DNA of 64,000 nt from Polychytrium aggregatum (lineage: Eukaryota > Chytridiomycota > Chytridiomycetes > Polychytriales): NCBI RefSeq assembly GCF_025602895.1, contig NW_026516279.1, positions 1-64,000 on the forward strand, written 5' to 3'. The notes under the pieces are model-generated. The model saw only the letters and a list, made by a program, of their open reading frames with translations. It was not told the origin of the DNA and ran no database searches. Shown piece after piece: positions 51,255-60,387 of the stretch. Position 1 is the stretch's first letter, and each line of letters begins with the position of its first letter. The position numbers and the translations under genes were made by a program.

Positions 51255-52039
51255 TCCTTGGCCTGGTGTCCCGGTCGGTGACAGAAGAAGCAGGAACCAT
51301 GGCGGAGGTCCTCCTGCTTCTGTCTGTCCTTGGGGGAGACAGTGGCAGCTTGCTGGAACCGGGAGCGGGGAGGGCCACGAGCCTCCATGGCGTTGACGTC
51401 AACGTCCATGGGCTCAGGCATGGGTCTTGCGGGCGGGGCCGGGCGAGGCGGACGGGCTGGGACGTGATGAGACCGATGGCCGCCTGCCAGCTGCGGGTAG
51501 AACTGGCGGCCATGGTACTGGACGTTGTCGAGGTTCTCGGCAACGTCCATCATCACGTCCAGGGACTTGCGGGCATCAGGGTTGCTGGCGATGTACTCTC
51601 TGATCTTGGGCTTGAGGCCCTTCTGGAAGAGGTACATCGCATCAGCAGAGCCCAGCTCCTCAATCTGGGAGGAGAGGTCTTCAAACTCCTCGATGTAGCG
51701 GGTCACAGAACCACGCTGCACGAGAGAGTATAGCTTGTCACGGGCAATGAGTTCAGCATTGGGGCTGCCGAAGCGGCGACGGAGGCGGTCCTTGAAGTCG
51801 TCAAACACACCTTCGCTCTGCTCGTCGAACCCTTGGCGGCGGTACCAACGGTACGCCTGGTCCTTTAAGCAGAGCTTGGCGGCGACGATGTGGTGGGTGG
51901 GGGCGACTTGGGCAGCATCGAGGTAGTCCTCGAGTTGCTGCAGCCAGTCCTCCACCGAGGAGGAGCGGCTCTTCCCAGTAAACACTGGGGCACGGAAGGT
52001 CTTGAGGAAGGCTTCCGGAAGTGGGCGGGGGTTGCTCAT
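51218..52039 (-). CDS. gag: Gag polyprotein of C1
   Basis: This is a 273-residue Gag precursor: Gag domain ([18 protein letters not shown] to the [10 protein letters not shown] region), a proline-rich linker and a CCHC knuckle with C250, C253, H258 and C263, ending KSGNGRPY. The start ATG lies 122 bp inside the LTR boundary. An upstream ATG at the LTR/primer junction gives only a 17-codon frame. The sequence appears identical to C2 Gag. Confidence 0.93.
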   Translation of the reverse strand: MSNPRPLPEAFLKTFRAPVFTGKSRSSSVEDWLQQLEDYLDAAQVAPTHHIVAAKLCLKDQAYRWYRRQGFDEQSEGVFDDFKDRLRRRFGSPNAELIARDKLYSLVQRGSVTRYIEEFEDLSSQIEELGSADAMYLFQKGLKPKIREYIASNPDARKSLDVMMDVAENLDNVQYHGRQFYPQLAGGHRSHHVPARPPRPAPPARPMPEPMDVDVNAMEARGPPRSRFQQAATVSPKDRQKQEDLRHGSCFFCHRPGHQAKECPMKSGNGRPY

Positions 52040-52161
52040 GGCAGGGGCAGGCTCCAGGGACAGAGAGGAGAGTCGGTCGGCAAGAGAGGCGGGATCCAGC
52101 TTGAGGATCTAGAAAGAGGACAAACAGGACGAAAACAAGACGAGGATTTCCGATGCTACCA

Positions 52162-52469
52162 TGTAACGTCCACTACTGGGACGTTGGGGCAAGACGGGGA
52201 GGGAGGGGGTACAAGACAAGACAGGACGGGGCAGAACAGGCGGTGCTAGGCTACTCTAGCGGACGGGTGAGCTCGGGGAGCACTTACGTTTATTCACGAT
52301 AAAACCGAACTCCAGACAAACGGGGGGAACGGGGGCAACCCGCAGGTATACCCTGCGGTGGCCTGCCTGCGGTGCGTGAAAACGCAAAGCGCAGCACAGG
52401 TCACGACCCACTGCGCCGCGCAGTACGCGCAGTACGCGCAGCACAGCGTCGGAGATACCATCTCCTACA
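52162..52469 (-). repeat. 5' LTR of C1 (308 bp)
   Basis: This LTR appears identical to 47005-47312. The primer site TGGTAGCATCGG reads downward from 52161. The right flank is the duplicated GACGC. Confidence 0.94.
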
Positions 52470-52767
52470 GACGCCGTGTCACCCGCATTTGTCAGCCACC
52501 GAGCATTTGTCAGACTTTCATATGTTTCTCCGGTTAGCCGCTGCTGCCTGGCTGCTGTCCCGCCGCCTCCGCTGCTTCGCCCCCGCTGCGGCAGGCTTCG
52601 CCTCCGAGACCGCCAGACAGATAAATAGCCCGCCTTCGCCCGCTCATGTTTCTGGTCATCACCTTCGACCCCAGACACACTTGACTCTAGATCCTAGCCT
52701 CGCTAAGATCAATAAAACCCTTCTCTATCTTCTTCTTTTGACTTCCTCTTGATCCCGTGATCTGACA
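52470..52767 (+). repeat. 5' LTR of B8, second part, with C1 TSD
   Basis: The duplicated GACGC is followed by the rest of the B8 LTR (52475-52767). Together with 46832-47004 this makes 466 bp. B8 gag starts at its last base. Confidence 0.93.
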
Positions 52768-53825
52768 TGGTAGCATCGGACGATCCCGCCGTCAATGCCT
52801 GCCTCCAGGCCCTCGAGCAACTCTCGCTCGAGGACCGCGCCTTGGTCCTCTCCGCCCTGACCGCCCAGCCGAATCTCCCCACGGTCCCTCCCGGTTTCAA
52901 GCGTCCCAAGATCCCGCTCCCCGACGCCTTCACTGGCGAGCGTAAGGCTGCTGTCGTTGACGAGTTTGTCTTCTCAATGACCGAGTACATTGCCTTCCAC
53001 AGTCTCGATGACGCCACCGCCGTCGCCACCGTCGCCATGAACCTCAAGGGCAAGGCCAAGACCTGGTGGCGCCTCTGGTCCCAGGGCAAGCAACTCGACA
53101 ACCTGACCCCGGCCGCCGTCCTGTCCCTCGTCCGCGACACCTTCCTTCCGTCCACCTCGCTGCGCACCACCGAGGATGAGTTCGAAGCACTGCGCCACAC
53201 CGGCTCCGTCGAGCAGTTCAACTCTCGCTTCCGCGATCTCCTCCTCGAGCTGCCCCACTTCAGCAACAACCGCCAGAACCTGCAGCGCTACCTCACCAAG
53301 CTCAAGCACAGGGTGCGCATCGAAGTCGAATGGAAGCTTGACTCCAACACAGCCACCCTCGAAGATGCCATGGCCCTCGCCGAGCGATACGAGTCCATTA
53401 TGGGTCAATCGCAACCCCTGATGCAACAGCCCGCTCGCGCTCCGTTCCGCGACCAACCCTTCCGCGAGCTCCAGTTCCAGCGACCTCCTCTCTTCCGCGC
53501 TCCACCTGGCCAGCCGCAGTTCCGCCCAATGGTCCGTCCTCCTCGTCCCGCCTTCCAGCCAACCCAGCCTCCCGCACGTGACCCCAACGCCATGGACCTC
53601 GACAACGTCGACATGCGCCCGATCAAGAAGCTTACCGACCGCGAGAAGGAGTATCTCCGCCGTAACGGAGGCTGCTTCCGCTGCCGCAAGTTCGGCCACA
53701 TCGCCTCGCAGTGTCCCTTGAACCAGCCCCGCATCAACGCCATCGTCGAGACCGCCGACCAGGCCACCTTCTACGAAGATCAGGGAAACGACGAGGCGGC
53801 AACCCCTGGATCCTACGACCTCTGA
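52767..53825 (+). CDS. gag: Gag polyprotein of B8
   Basis: This is an intact 352-residue family B Gag with small differences (PARAPFRDQ). It has the CCHC knuckle and the frameshift site at 53783-53789. The C1 insertion in its LTR separates U3 from the rest of the promoter region, so expression is probably altered. Confidence 0.93.
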   Translation: MVASDDPAVNACLQALEQLSLEDRALVLSALTAQPNLPTVPPGFKRPKIPLPDAFTGERKAAVVDEFVFSMTEYIAFHSLDDATAVATVAMNLKGKAKTWWRLWSQGKQLDNLTPAAVLSLVRDTFLPSTSLRTTEDEFEALRHTGSVEQFNSRFRDLLLELPHFSNNRQNLQRYLTKLKHRVRIEVEWKLDSNTATLEDAMALAERYESIMGQSQPLMQQPARAPFRDQPFRELQFQRPPLFRAPPGQPQFRPMVRPPRPAFQPTQPPARDPNAMDLDNVDMRPIKKLTDREKEYLRRNGGCFRCRKFGHIASQCPLNQPRINAIVETADQATFYEDQGNDEAATPGSYDL

Positions 53826-56800
53826 AGGACCCGGCGAGTTGCCGCCATCCGACTCCAACCCCCGACGCTGAACTATTGACTCTCGCCACCGGACCTCACC
53901 TGATCAACTCTCTCATCGACGAACCCCACCGCATTGCCGCCAACCACGGCAAGGGACTGCTTGTGATCGACGCCACCCTCAACGGCTCCCCGATCACCGT
54001 CCTCATCGACCCTGGTGCGACCAACTCGCACATCTCCGAGACCCTCGCCTCGACCCTCGACCTTCGAACCAAGACCACCGCCAACGCCGTCACGATGCCC
54101 AACGGCAAGTCCTTCCCGTCCTCCGTCACCGATCCCGTCGACCTCACCATCCACGACTACCACGCCCGCATCAACCTCTTCACCGCGCCACTCACCTGGG
54201 ACGTCATCCTCGGCAAGAACTGGCTCGACCAGACCAACCCCGAGATCGACTGGCCCTCCAACCGAATCAAGTTCTCGATCGACGGGAAGCACCACACTTG
54301 GACGGCATCGCGACCCGACTCCGGAATGCCACTCACGACCCTCGAACTCCGATCCCAGTACCACATGTCGACCCAGCAGATCAACGCACTCGCTTCGACT
54401 CCCGGCGCCGTGTATGTTTGTACTCTGAGCAGTGACTTGAATACAGTTGCTGTTGAACCCTACGACCCTGTTGCCCAACTCGCCCGTGTCCTCGAACCAC
54501 TGACCCCCGAACACCGATCCATCATCGCAAAGTACCGCGATGCCTTCAACGAACTCAAGGAACTCCCGCCTCACCGACCCGGCATCGACATGAACATCCG
54601 ACTCGACGACTCTGCCAAGCCAACTTGGTCGTCGCTCTACCAGATGTCGGCCGAAGAACTCGCTCGACTCAAAAACGAACTCGACCGATTGCTCCGAATC
54701 GGCCACATCCGCAAGTCCGTCTCGCCCTTCGGCGCACCGATCTTCTGGGTCAAGCAGGGCGACAAGTTCCGACTCGTCTTTGACTTCCGCGCCCTCAACA
54801 AGATCACCGTCAAGGACCGCACCGCGCTGCCCAACATGCGCGAGATCACCGACCGCCTGTCCAAGTGCCGTGTCTTCTCCAAGCTCGACTTGCAACGCGG
54901 ATTCCACCAGATCCGCATCGCCGACGCCGACACCCCCAAGACGGCCTTCAGGACCAAGTACGGCCACTTTGAGTGGCTTGTGATGCCCTTCGGCCTCGCC
55001 AACAGTCCCTCGGTTTTCCAAGCCGCGATGAACGACATCTTCCGCGAGTTCATCGACGACTTTGTCTTTGTCTACATCGACGACATCCTGATCGCATCCG
55101 AGGACGAGGACCAGCACATCCGCCACATCGAACTGGTCCTCGACAAGATCCACCGACACGGCTTCAAGATCCGACCCGAGAAGTGTTCGTTCTTCAACTC
55201 GACCGTCACCTATCTCGGCTTCATCATCGGCGAAGGACGCATCCAAGTGCATCCCTCGCGCATCGACGCCATCAAGAACTACCCGCGACCAACAACCGAA
55301 CACGAACTCCGCAGCTTTCTCGGCTTGACCAACACCATCATGAGCTTTGTCCCCGGCTACGCTGCCCTCGCCGGTCCGCTCTCGACGCTGATCACCACCC
55401 GCTCAGCCAACTCGACCAAGTCCGTCGTCTGGGACGACAACGCCATCGCCGCCTTCGAGCAGCTCAAGTTGCTCTCGCCTCAGTCGCTGCACATGGTCAA
55501 CCCGGACAAAGACATTCACCTCTTCACCGACTGGTCCGAGTCAAGCGCATCGATTGGTGGATGGATCGGCCAGGACATGGACGGATCCGGCACCGTGCGC
55601 CCCATCGCCTTCAACTCGCAGAAACTGCACGGATCCGAGCTCAACTACTCGCCCTACAACGGCGAGCTGCTGTCGATCACCCGCCACCTCGACAAGTTCA
55701 AGAACTACCTCGTCGGCCGCAAAGTCTTCCTCCACACCGACCAGAAGGCGCTCAAGCACATCCTCGACTCCAAGACCCTCAACAAGCGCCAACAGCGAGC
55801 CATCGACACGATGCTGGACTTTGACCTCGAGATCCAGTGGATCCCCGGCTCGTGGAACAAGGTCGCCGACGTGCTCTCGCGCACACCGACAGCCATCTCC
55901 AAGGCCGTCCAAGTCTCGATCATCAACGCGATTGTCAACCTTGGACCCTCGCCCGACGATCTCTTGGACACCATCCGCACTCAGTACAGCTCCGACCCGA
56001 TCCTGTCAGCACTGATCTCGGCCCTCCGCGACAACTCGACCGACGGACTCAAGCCGTGGATGAAGGCACAGCTGCACCGCTTCTCACTTCGACACGGGAT
56101 TCTCTACTTCGACTCGACCCGCATCTGCATCCCCGGCAAGGACCTCCGCATCTCGATCATCAAGGACCACCACGACTCTGTCTGTGCAGCTCACCCCGGC
56201 ACCAACACGCTCTACAAGGCCATCTCGACACACTACTACTGGCCCGCCATGTCCAAGGACATTGCCGAGTGGGTCTCGCACTGCGACATCTGCCAGCGAG
56301 CCAAGATCCGACGACAACAAGCATACGGCCACTTCTCCCGGATCCCTGTGGCCACCCGCAAGATGGACACTGTCGCCCTCGACTTCATCCTCGGACTCCC
56401 GCCTGTCACGGACTCACTCTCGGGCCGCACCTTCAACTCGATCACGATCTTTGTCGACTCCCTCACCAAGTACGTCGTCCTGGTCCCCGGCAACAAGACC
56501 GACTCGGCCGAAGACGTCGCCCGCCAGTACTTCCGCGATGTCTTTGTGCACTTTGGACTCGCCGGCACTTTCATCTCGGATCACGACACACGCTTCCGGT
56601 CGGCCTTCTGGACAGGACTTAACGCTCTGCTCAAGGCCAAACTCCGGATCGCCTTTGCCCACCACCACGAGGCCGCCGGACAAGTCGAACGCTTTGTGGC
56701 AACCGTCGCCGAGGCCATCCGCTGTTCGACTCTGGCCCTCGGCTCCCGCTGGATCGATCAAGTGCCATACATCCAGTTCGCGCTCAACTCACACAACTCA

Positions 56801-56962
56801 GCATCGACTGGACATTCGCCCTTCTTCCTGATGCACGGTCAGCATCCTCGCACTCCTGCCAACACCGACATCATCGCCGAGTCCAACCCCGCAGCACAGT
56901 CGATCGAGGAGATGCAAGCGACTCTGGACTTGGTCTCGGACAACATCGGCAAGGCCCAGGAC
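53711..56962 (+). pseudogene. pol: Pol of B8, truncated in integrase by A2
   Basis: Protease, RT, RNase H and the integrase zinc finger and DDE core are open, as in B1. The frame is interrupted at 56962 (…NIGKAQD) by an inverted family A LTR, removing the integrase C-terminus and chromodomain. Variants include LKNELDR and MREITDR. Confidence 0.92.
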
Positions 56963-57486
56963 TGTTAGAGTCCGGAGGGGACTCAACGGCAAAAGAAGAA
57001 GTGAGCTCGAAGTGAGCTCAGGGAAGGCAAGGGTAAAGTCCGAAGTGGACTCGGAGAGGGAGCGAGGGAAGCAAAGATCCGTTCAAGATAAGACTTGTCT
57101 CGAAATGAGACGTGAGGAACACTCAGAGAATAAAGTAGAAGGCACTTTATTTAGTCCTATTTTGAACGCTGAGGTTCGACTACACATCGCGGGGGTCAGG
57201 CTATTTATAGACAAGTCCGGACTTGGCAGCGAAGGGCGGCCAAGGGAGGGAAAAGTGGGCGATCGAGCAGGGCGAAGGGGGCGATGCACGAACGAGGGCC
57301 GAGAAGGACCACCGAGACAGGCAGAGAACCAAAGCGAGAGAGGCGCAAGCAAAAGCGAAGCACCTGGCAGGAGAAACGTGCAAAGGCGAAGCAATGTGAC
57401 TCAGCGTCAAGCAAGCGGATTGGTCAAAGAACAGATTGGGGCGAACGCATGCAAGATAGGCGAGGGTTTGGGGTGGTCAGGCAGGT
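56963..57486 (-). repeat. Inverted family A LTR (A2), partial, 524 bp
   Basis: This matches, in reverse, the last 524 bp of the A1 LTR (1450-1973), including TATAAATA, AATAAA and the terminal hairpins. C2 has inserted within it, so the rest lies beyond the window. Whether A2 is a solo LTR or a full element cannot be told. Confidence 0.9.
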
Positions 57487-57795
57487 TGTAGGAGATGGTA
57501 TCTCCGACGCTGTGCTGCGCGTACTGCGCGTACTGCGCGGCGCAGTGGGTCGTGACCTGTGCTGCGCTTTGCGTTTTCACGCACCGCAGGCAGGCCACCG
57601 CAGGGTATACCTGCGGGTTGCCCCCGTTCCCCCCGTTTGTCTGGAGTTCGGTTTTATCGTGAATAAACGTAAGTGCTCCCCGAGCTCACCCGTCCGCTAG
57701 AGTAGCCTAGCACCGCCCTGTTCTGCCCCGTCCTGTCTTGTCTTGTACCCCCTCCCTCCCCGTCTTGCCCCAACGTCCCAGTAGTGGACGTTACA
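57487..57795 (+). repeat. 5' LTR of C2 (309 bp)
   Basis: The LTR runs TGTAGGAGATGG to GGACGTTACA, with AATAAA at 57662-57667. The primer site TGGTAGCATCGG starts at 57796. Confidence 0.93.
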
Positions 57796-57848
57796 TGGTA
57801 GCATCGGAAATCCTCGTCTTGTTTTCGTCCTGTTTGTCCTCTTTCTAG
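57795..57848 (+). other. Short upstream ORF in the family C leader
   Basis: The LTR's last A plus the primer site's TG create an ATG, followed by 16 further codons and TAG. In family B the same junction ATG starts gag. Here it ends 69 bp before the gag ATG and could act as a translational control or simply be a by-product of the primer site. Confidence 0.4.
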
Positions 57849-57917
57849 ATCCTCAAGCTGGATCCCGCCTCTCTTGCCGACCGACTCTCCTCTCTGTCCC
57901 TGGAGCCTGCCCCTGCC

Positions 57918-58739
57918 ATGAGCAACCCCCGCCCACTTCCGGAAGCCTTCCTCAAGACCTTCCGTGCCCCAGTGTTTACTGGGAAGAGCCGCTCCTCCTC
58001 GGTGGAGGACTGGCTGCAGCAACTCGAGGACTACCTCGATGCTGCCCAAGTCGCCCCCACCCACCACATCGTCGCCGCCAAGCTCTGCTTAAAGGACCAG
58101 GCGTACCGTTGGTACCGCCGCCAAGGGTTCGACGAGCAGAGCGAAGGTGTGTTTGACGACTTCAAGGACCGCCTCCGTCGCCGCTTCGGCAGCCCCAATG
58201 CTGAACTCATTGCCCGTGACAAGCTATACTCTCTCGTGCAGCGTGGTTCTGTGACCCGCTACATCGAGGAGTTTGAAGACCTCTCCTCCCAGATTGAGGA
58301 GCTGGGCTCTGCTGATGCGATGTACCTCTTCCAGAAGGGCCTCAAGCCCAAGATCAGAGAGTACATCGCCAGCAACCCTGATGCCCGCAAGTCCCTGGAC
58401 GTGATGATGGACGTTGCCGAGAACCTCGACAACGTCCAGTACCATGGCCGCCAGTTCTACCCGCAGCTGGCAGGCGGCCATCGGTCTCATCACGTCCCAG
58501 CCCGTCCGCCTCGCCCGGCCCCGCCCGCAAGACCCATGCCTGAGCCCATGGACGTTGACGTCAACGCCATGGAGGCTCGTGGCCCTCCCCGCTCCCGGTT
58601 CCAGCAAGCTGCCACTGTCTCCCCCAAGGACAGACAGAAGCAGGAGGACCTCCGCCATGGTTCCTGCTTCTTCTGTCACCGACCGGGACACCAGGCCAAG
58701 GAGTGCCCCATGAAGTCGGGAAACGGCCGACCCTACTAG
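57918..58739 (+). CDS. gag: Gag polyprotein of C2
   Basis: This is an intact 273-residue Gag, apparently the same protein as C1 Gag. The CCHC knuckle [15 protein letters not shown] is at 250-264. The stop TAG at 58737-58739 is within the frameshift hairpin. Confidence 0.93.
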   Translation: MSNPRPLPEAFLKTFRAPVFTGKSRSSSVEDWLQQLEDYLDAAQVAPTHHIVAAKLCLKDQAYRWYRRQGFDEQSEGVFDDFKDRLRRRFGSPNAELIARDKLYSLVQRGSVTRYIEEFEDLSSQIEELGSADAMYLFQKGLKPKIREYIASNPDARKSLDVMMDVAENLDNVQYHGRQFYPQLAGGHRSHHVPARPPRPAPPARPMPEPMDVDVNAMEARGPPRSRFQQAATVSPKDRQKQEDLRHGSCFFCHRPGHQAKECPMKSGNGRPY

Positions 58740-59968
58740 GTGGCTCTGGAGCCCTAGTAGGAGACCAACGCCGTGGATTGCTCAATGCAGTCCACGCGTC
58801 TCCAGAGGAAGTTCACCTCGCCCCCTCCCCCGAAGGAGAAACAAACCAAGTGTTGTGCGTCGTGCGAGAGGTGCATGGTGGCGCAAGCCGCCTGCCTCTC
58901 CACGAACGTGAAGAGAAAACCAAAATTGAAAACCAAAACAAAAAAGAAAATCAAGAACCCTTGAGGGACAGGACCGCCTGTGCCCTCACCCCTGTCAAGT
59001 CGTGTGTGTCGGATGCTTCCGACATGTGTCCGCAAGCCGTGGACGTCGTGTGCAATGGCGTGCTGACGCCGCAGGCCCCCGCAATGGCCGAACCCTATCC
59101 AAAATGTCCGAGTGGCCGTGATGAAGCCAACCAAGACCAAGTGTCGCCCGTTCCCCCAAGTCAAGTCATGGTGCAGGAGGCTGTGCAGGAGGACCATGAA
59201 GAGTCCCTGCTGTACCTCCCTGCCACCGTCCAAGGTCACACCGTCCGAATGATGGTGGACTCTGGAGCAAGCTGCAACTTTGTCAGCAGACGCTTGCTCC
59301 AGGAGCTCAACATACATGCAACCAAGAAGAAGTCGCCGATGAGTGTGGCGCTTGCAGACGATCGTGTGCAGCAGTGCACACACCAAGTGGTCCTGCGAGT
59401 GGCCCTCCATCCCAAGTACCATCCTGTCCTGTTGTTCCAAGTGATCGACACCAAGTTCGATGCCATCCTCGGCATGAGCTGGCTTGCTCGTGCCGAGCCG
59501 ACTCCAGTCGTCGACTGGAAAGGCCGCACTGTCCGTGTTGGCCCTGACATTGTCCTGCAGGGCATGGCCTCACCCAACATGCCACCTCTCCTCTCAGCCA
59601 TGCAATTCAAGAGGCTGATCAAGAAGGACACGTCGTTCCTCTGTGTCGTGCGTGAGGTCGACGACACCGACCAAGCCGGTCCCGGTCCCCCGCCTGTGGT
59701 GACCAAGCTGCTCGACGAGTACAAGGACGTATTCCCCGACCAGTTGCCACAATGCCTGCCACCCCAACGCACCGTCGATCATCGCATCGACATCGAACCA
59801 GGCTCGTCGCCTCCGTCAAGACCGACGTACCAACTGTCGCTGACGGAGATGGACGAACTCAAGCGCCAGTTGGATGACCTCCTCGCCCATGGGTTCATCC
59901 GCCCGAGCCAGTCACCGTATGGTGCACCAGTGCTCTTTGTCAAGAAGAAAGAAGGTGATCTCAGGATG
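58703..59968 (+). pseudogene. pol: Pol of C2, truncated in RT by D2
   Basis: This is the -1 frame, open from 58703 with likely entry at 58724. It keeps the N-terminal linker, protease ([11 protein letters not shown]) and the start of RT up to LRMC, then meets the D2 LTR. The spurious frame ends at 59980. One visible difference from C1 is GDQRRGL instead of GGQRRGL. Confidence 0.92.
58718..58761 (+). promoter_or_regulatory. -1 frameshift signal of C2
   Basis: GGGAAAC (58718-58724) is in gag phase. A 7-nt spacer leads to CCTACTAGG (58732-58740), pairing with CCTAGTAGG (58753-58761) over a 12-nt loop. Confidence 0.83.
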
Positions 59969-60387
59969 TGTAAGGAGTGAACAAGCGCAAGGACGAAGAC
60001 CAAGTGCTTGGTATGAGCTTTATTAGCTTTTAGCCCCGAACACCAAAGAACAAGTTTTGTTCGAACTGGTGTTCAACATAGGCTCAGACATGCAGGGCTA
60101 TTTATAGACCGGGAGAAGGTCGAGGGGCAAAAGTGGGCGAGAAGGGTGGAGCATCACAGAGAAGCGAGAAGGGGGTGCGAGAGTGGCTGGTGTGCAAGCG
60201 AGAGAGGCTTGGCACAGCCCGGGGACATGTGCCGAGCGGTGGGGGAGGCAGGAAACCAGTAGACGCGGGTGGCAACGGCGCGTGCTCATGCATGGGGGCA
60301 AACAAACACGTGGGGACTCATGATTGGTGCGGAGGGCGAGAGCATGCGGGACAATCTCATTGGTCCGTTGTGATGCTGGTCATCACA
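59969..60387 (-). repeat. 3' LTR of D2 (419 bp)
   Basis: The LTR runs TGTAAGGAGTG to CATCACA on the plus strand. On the minus strand TATAAATAG starts at 60106 and AGTTCGAACAA starts at 60067, again 39 nt apart as in D1. AATAAA reads on the minus strand within the GCTTTATTAG segment near 60018-60027. Confidence 0.9.

Larger units (their letters stand above)
47005..52469 (-). mobile_element. Full-length family C chromovirus C1 (5465 bp)
   Basis: This is a complete minus-strand element with 308-bp LTRs at 47005-47312 and 52162-52469 that look identical, and the TSD GACGC (47000-47004 and 52470-52474). Gag and pol are both open. It lies in the U3 part of the B8 LTR. Family C is also present as C2 (57487 onward). 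Confidence 0.96.
57487..59968 (+). mobile_element. Family C chromovirus C2, 5' part
   Basis: This has a 309-bp 5' LTR (57487-57795), leader, gag and the start of pol, inserted in the A2 LTR after CAGGT. It is interrupted in the RT region at 59968 by D2. It is nearly identical to C1, with one extra C in the LTR. Confidence 0.94.
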
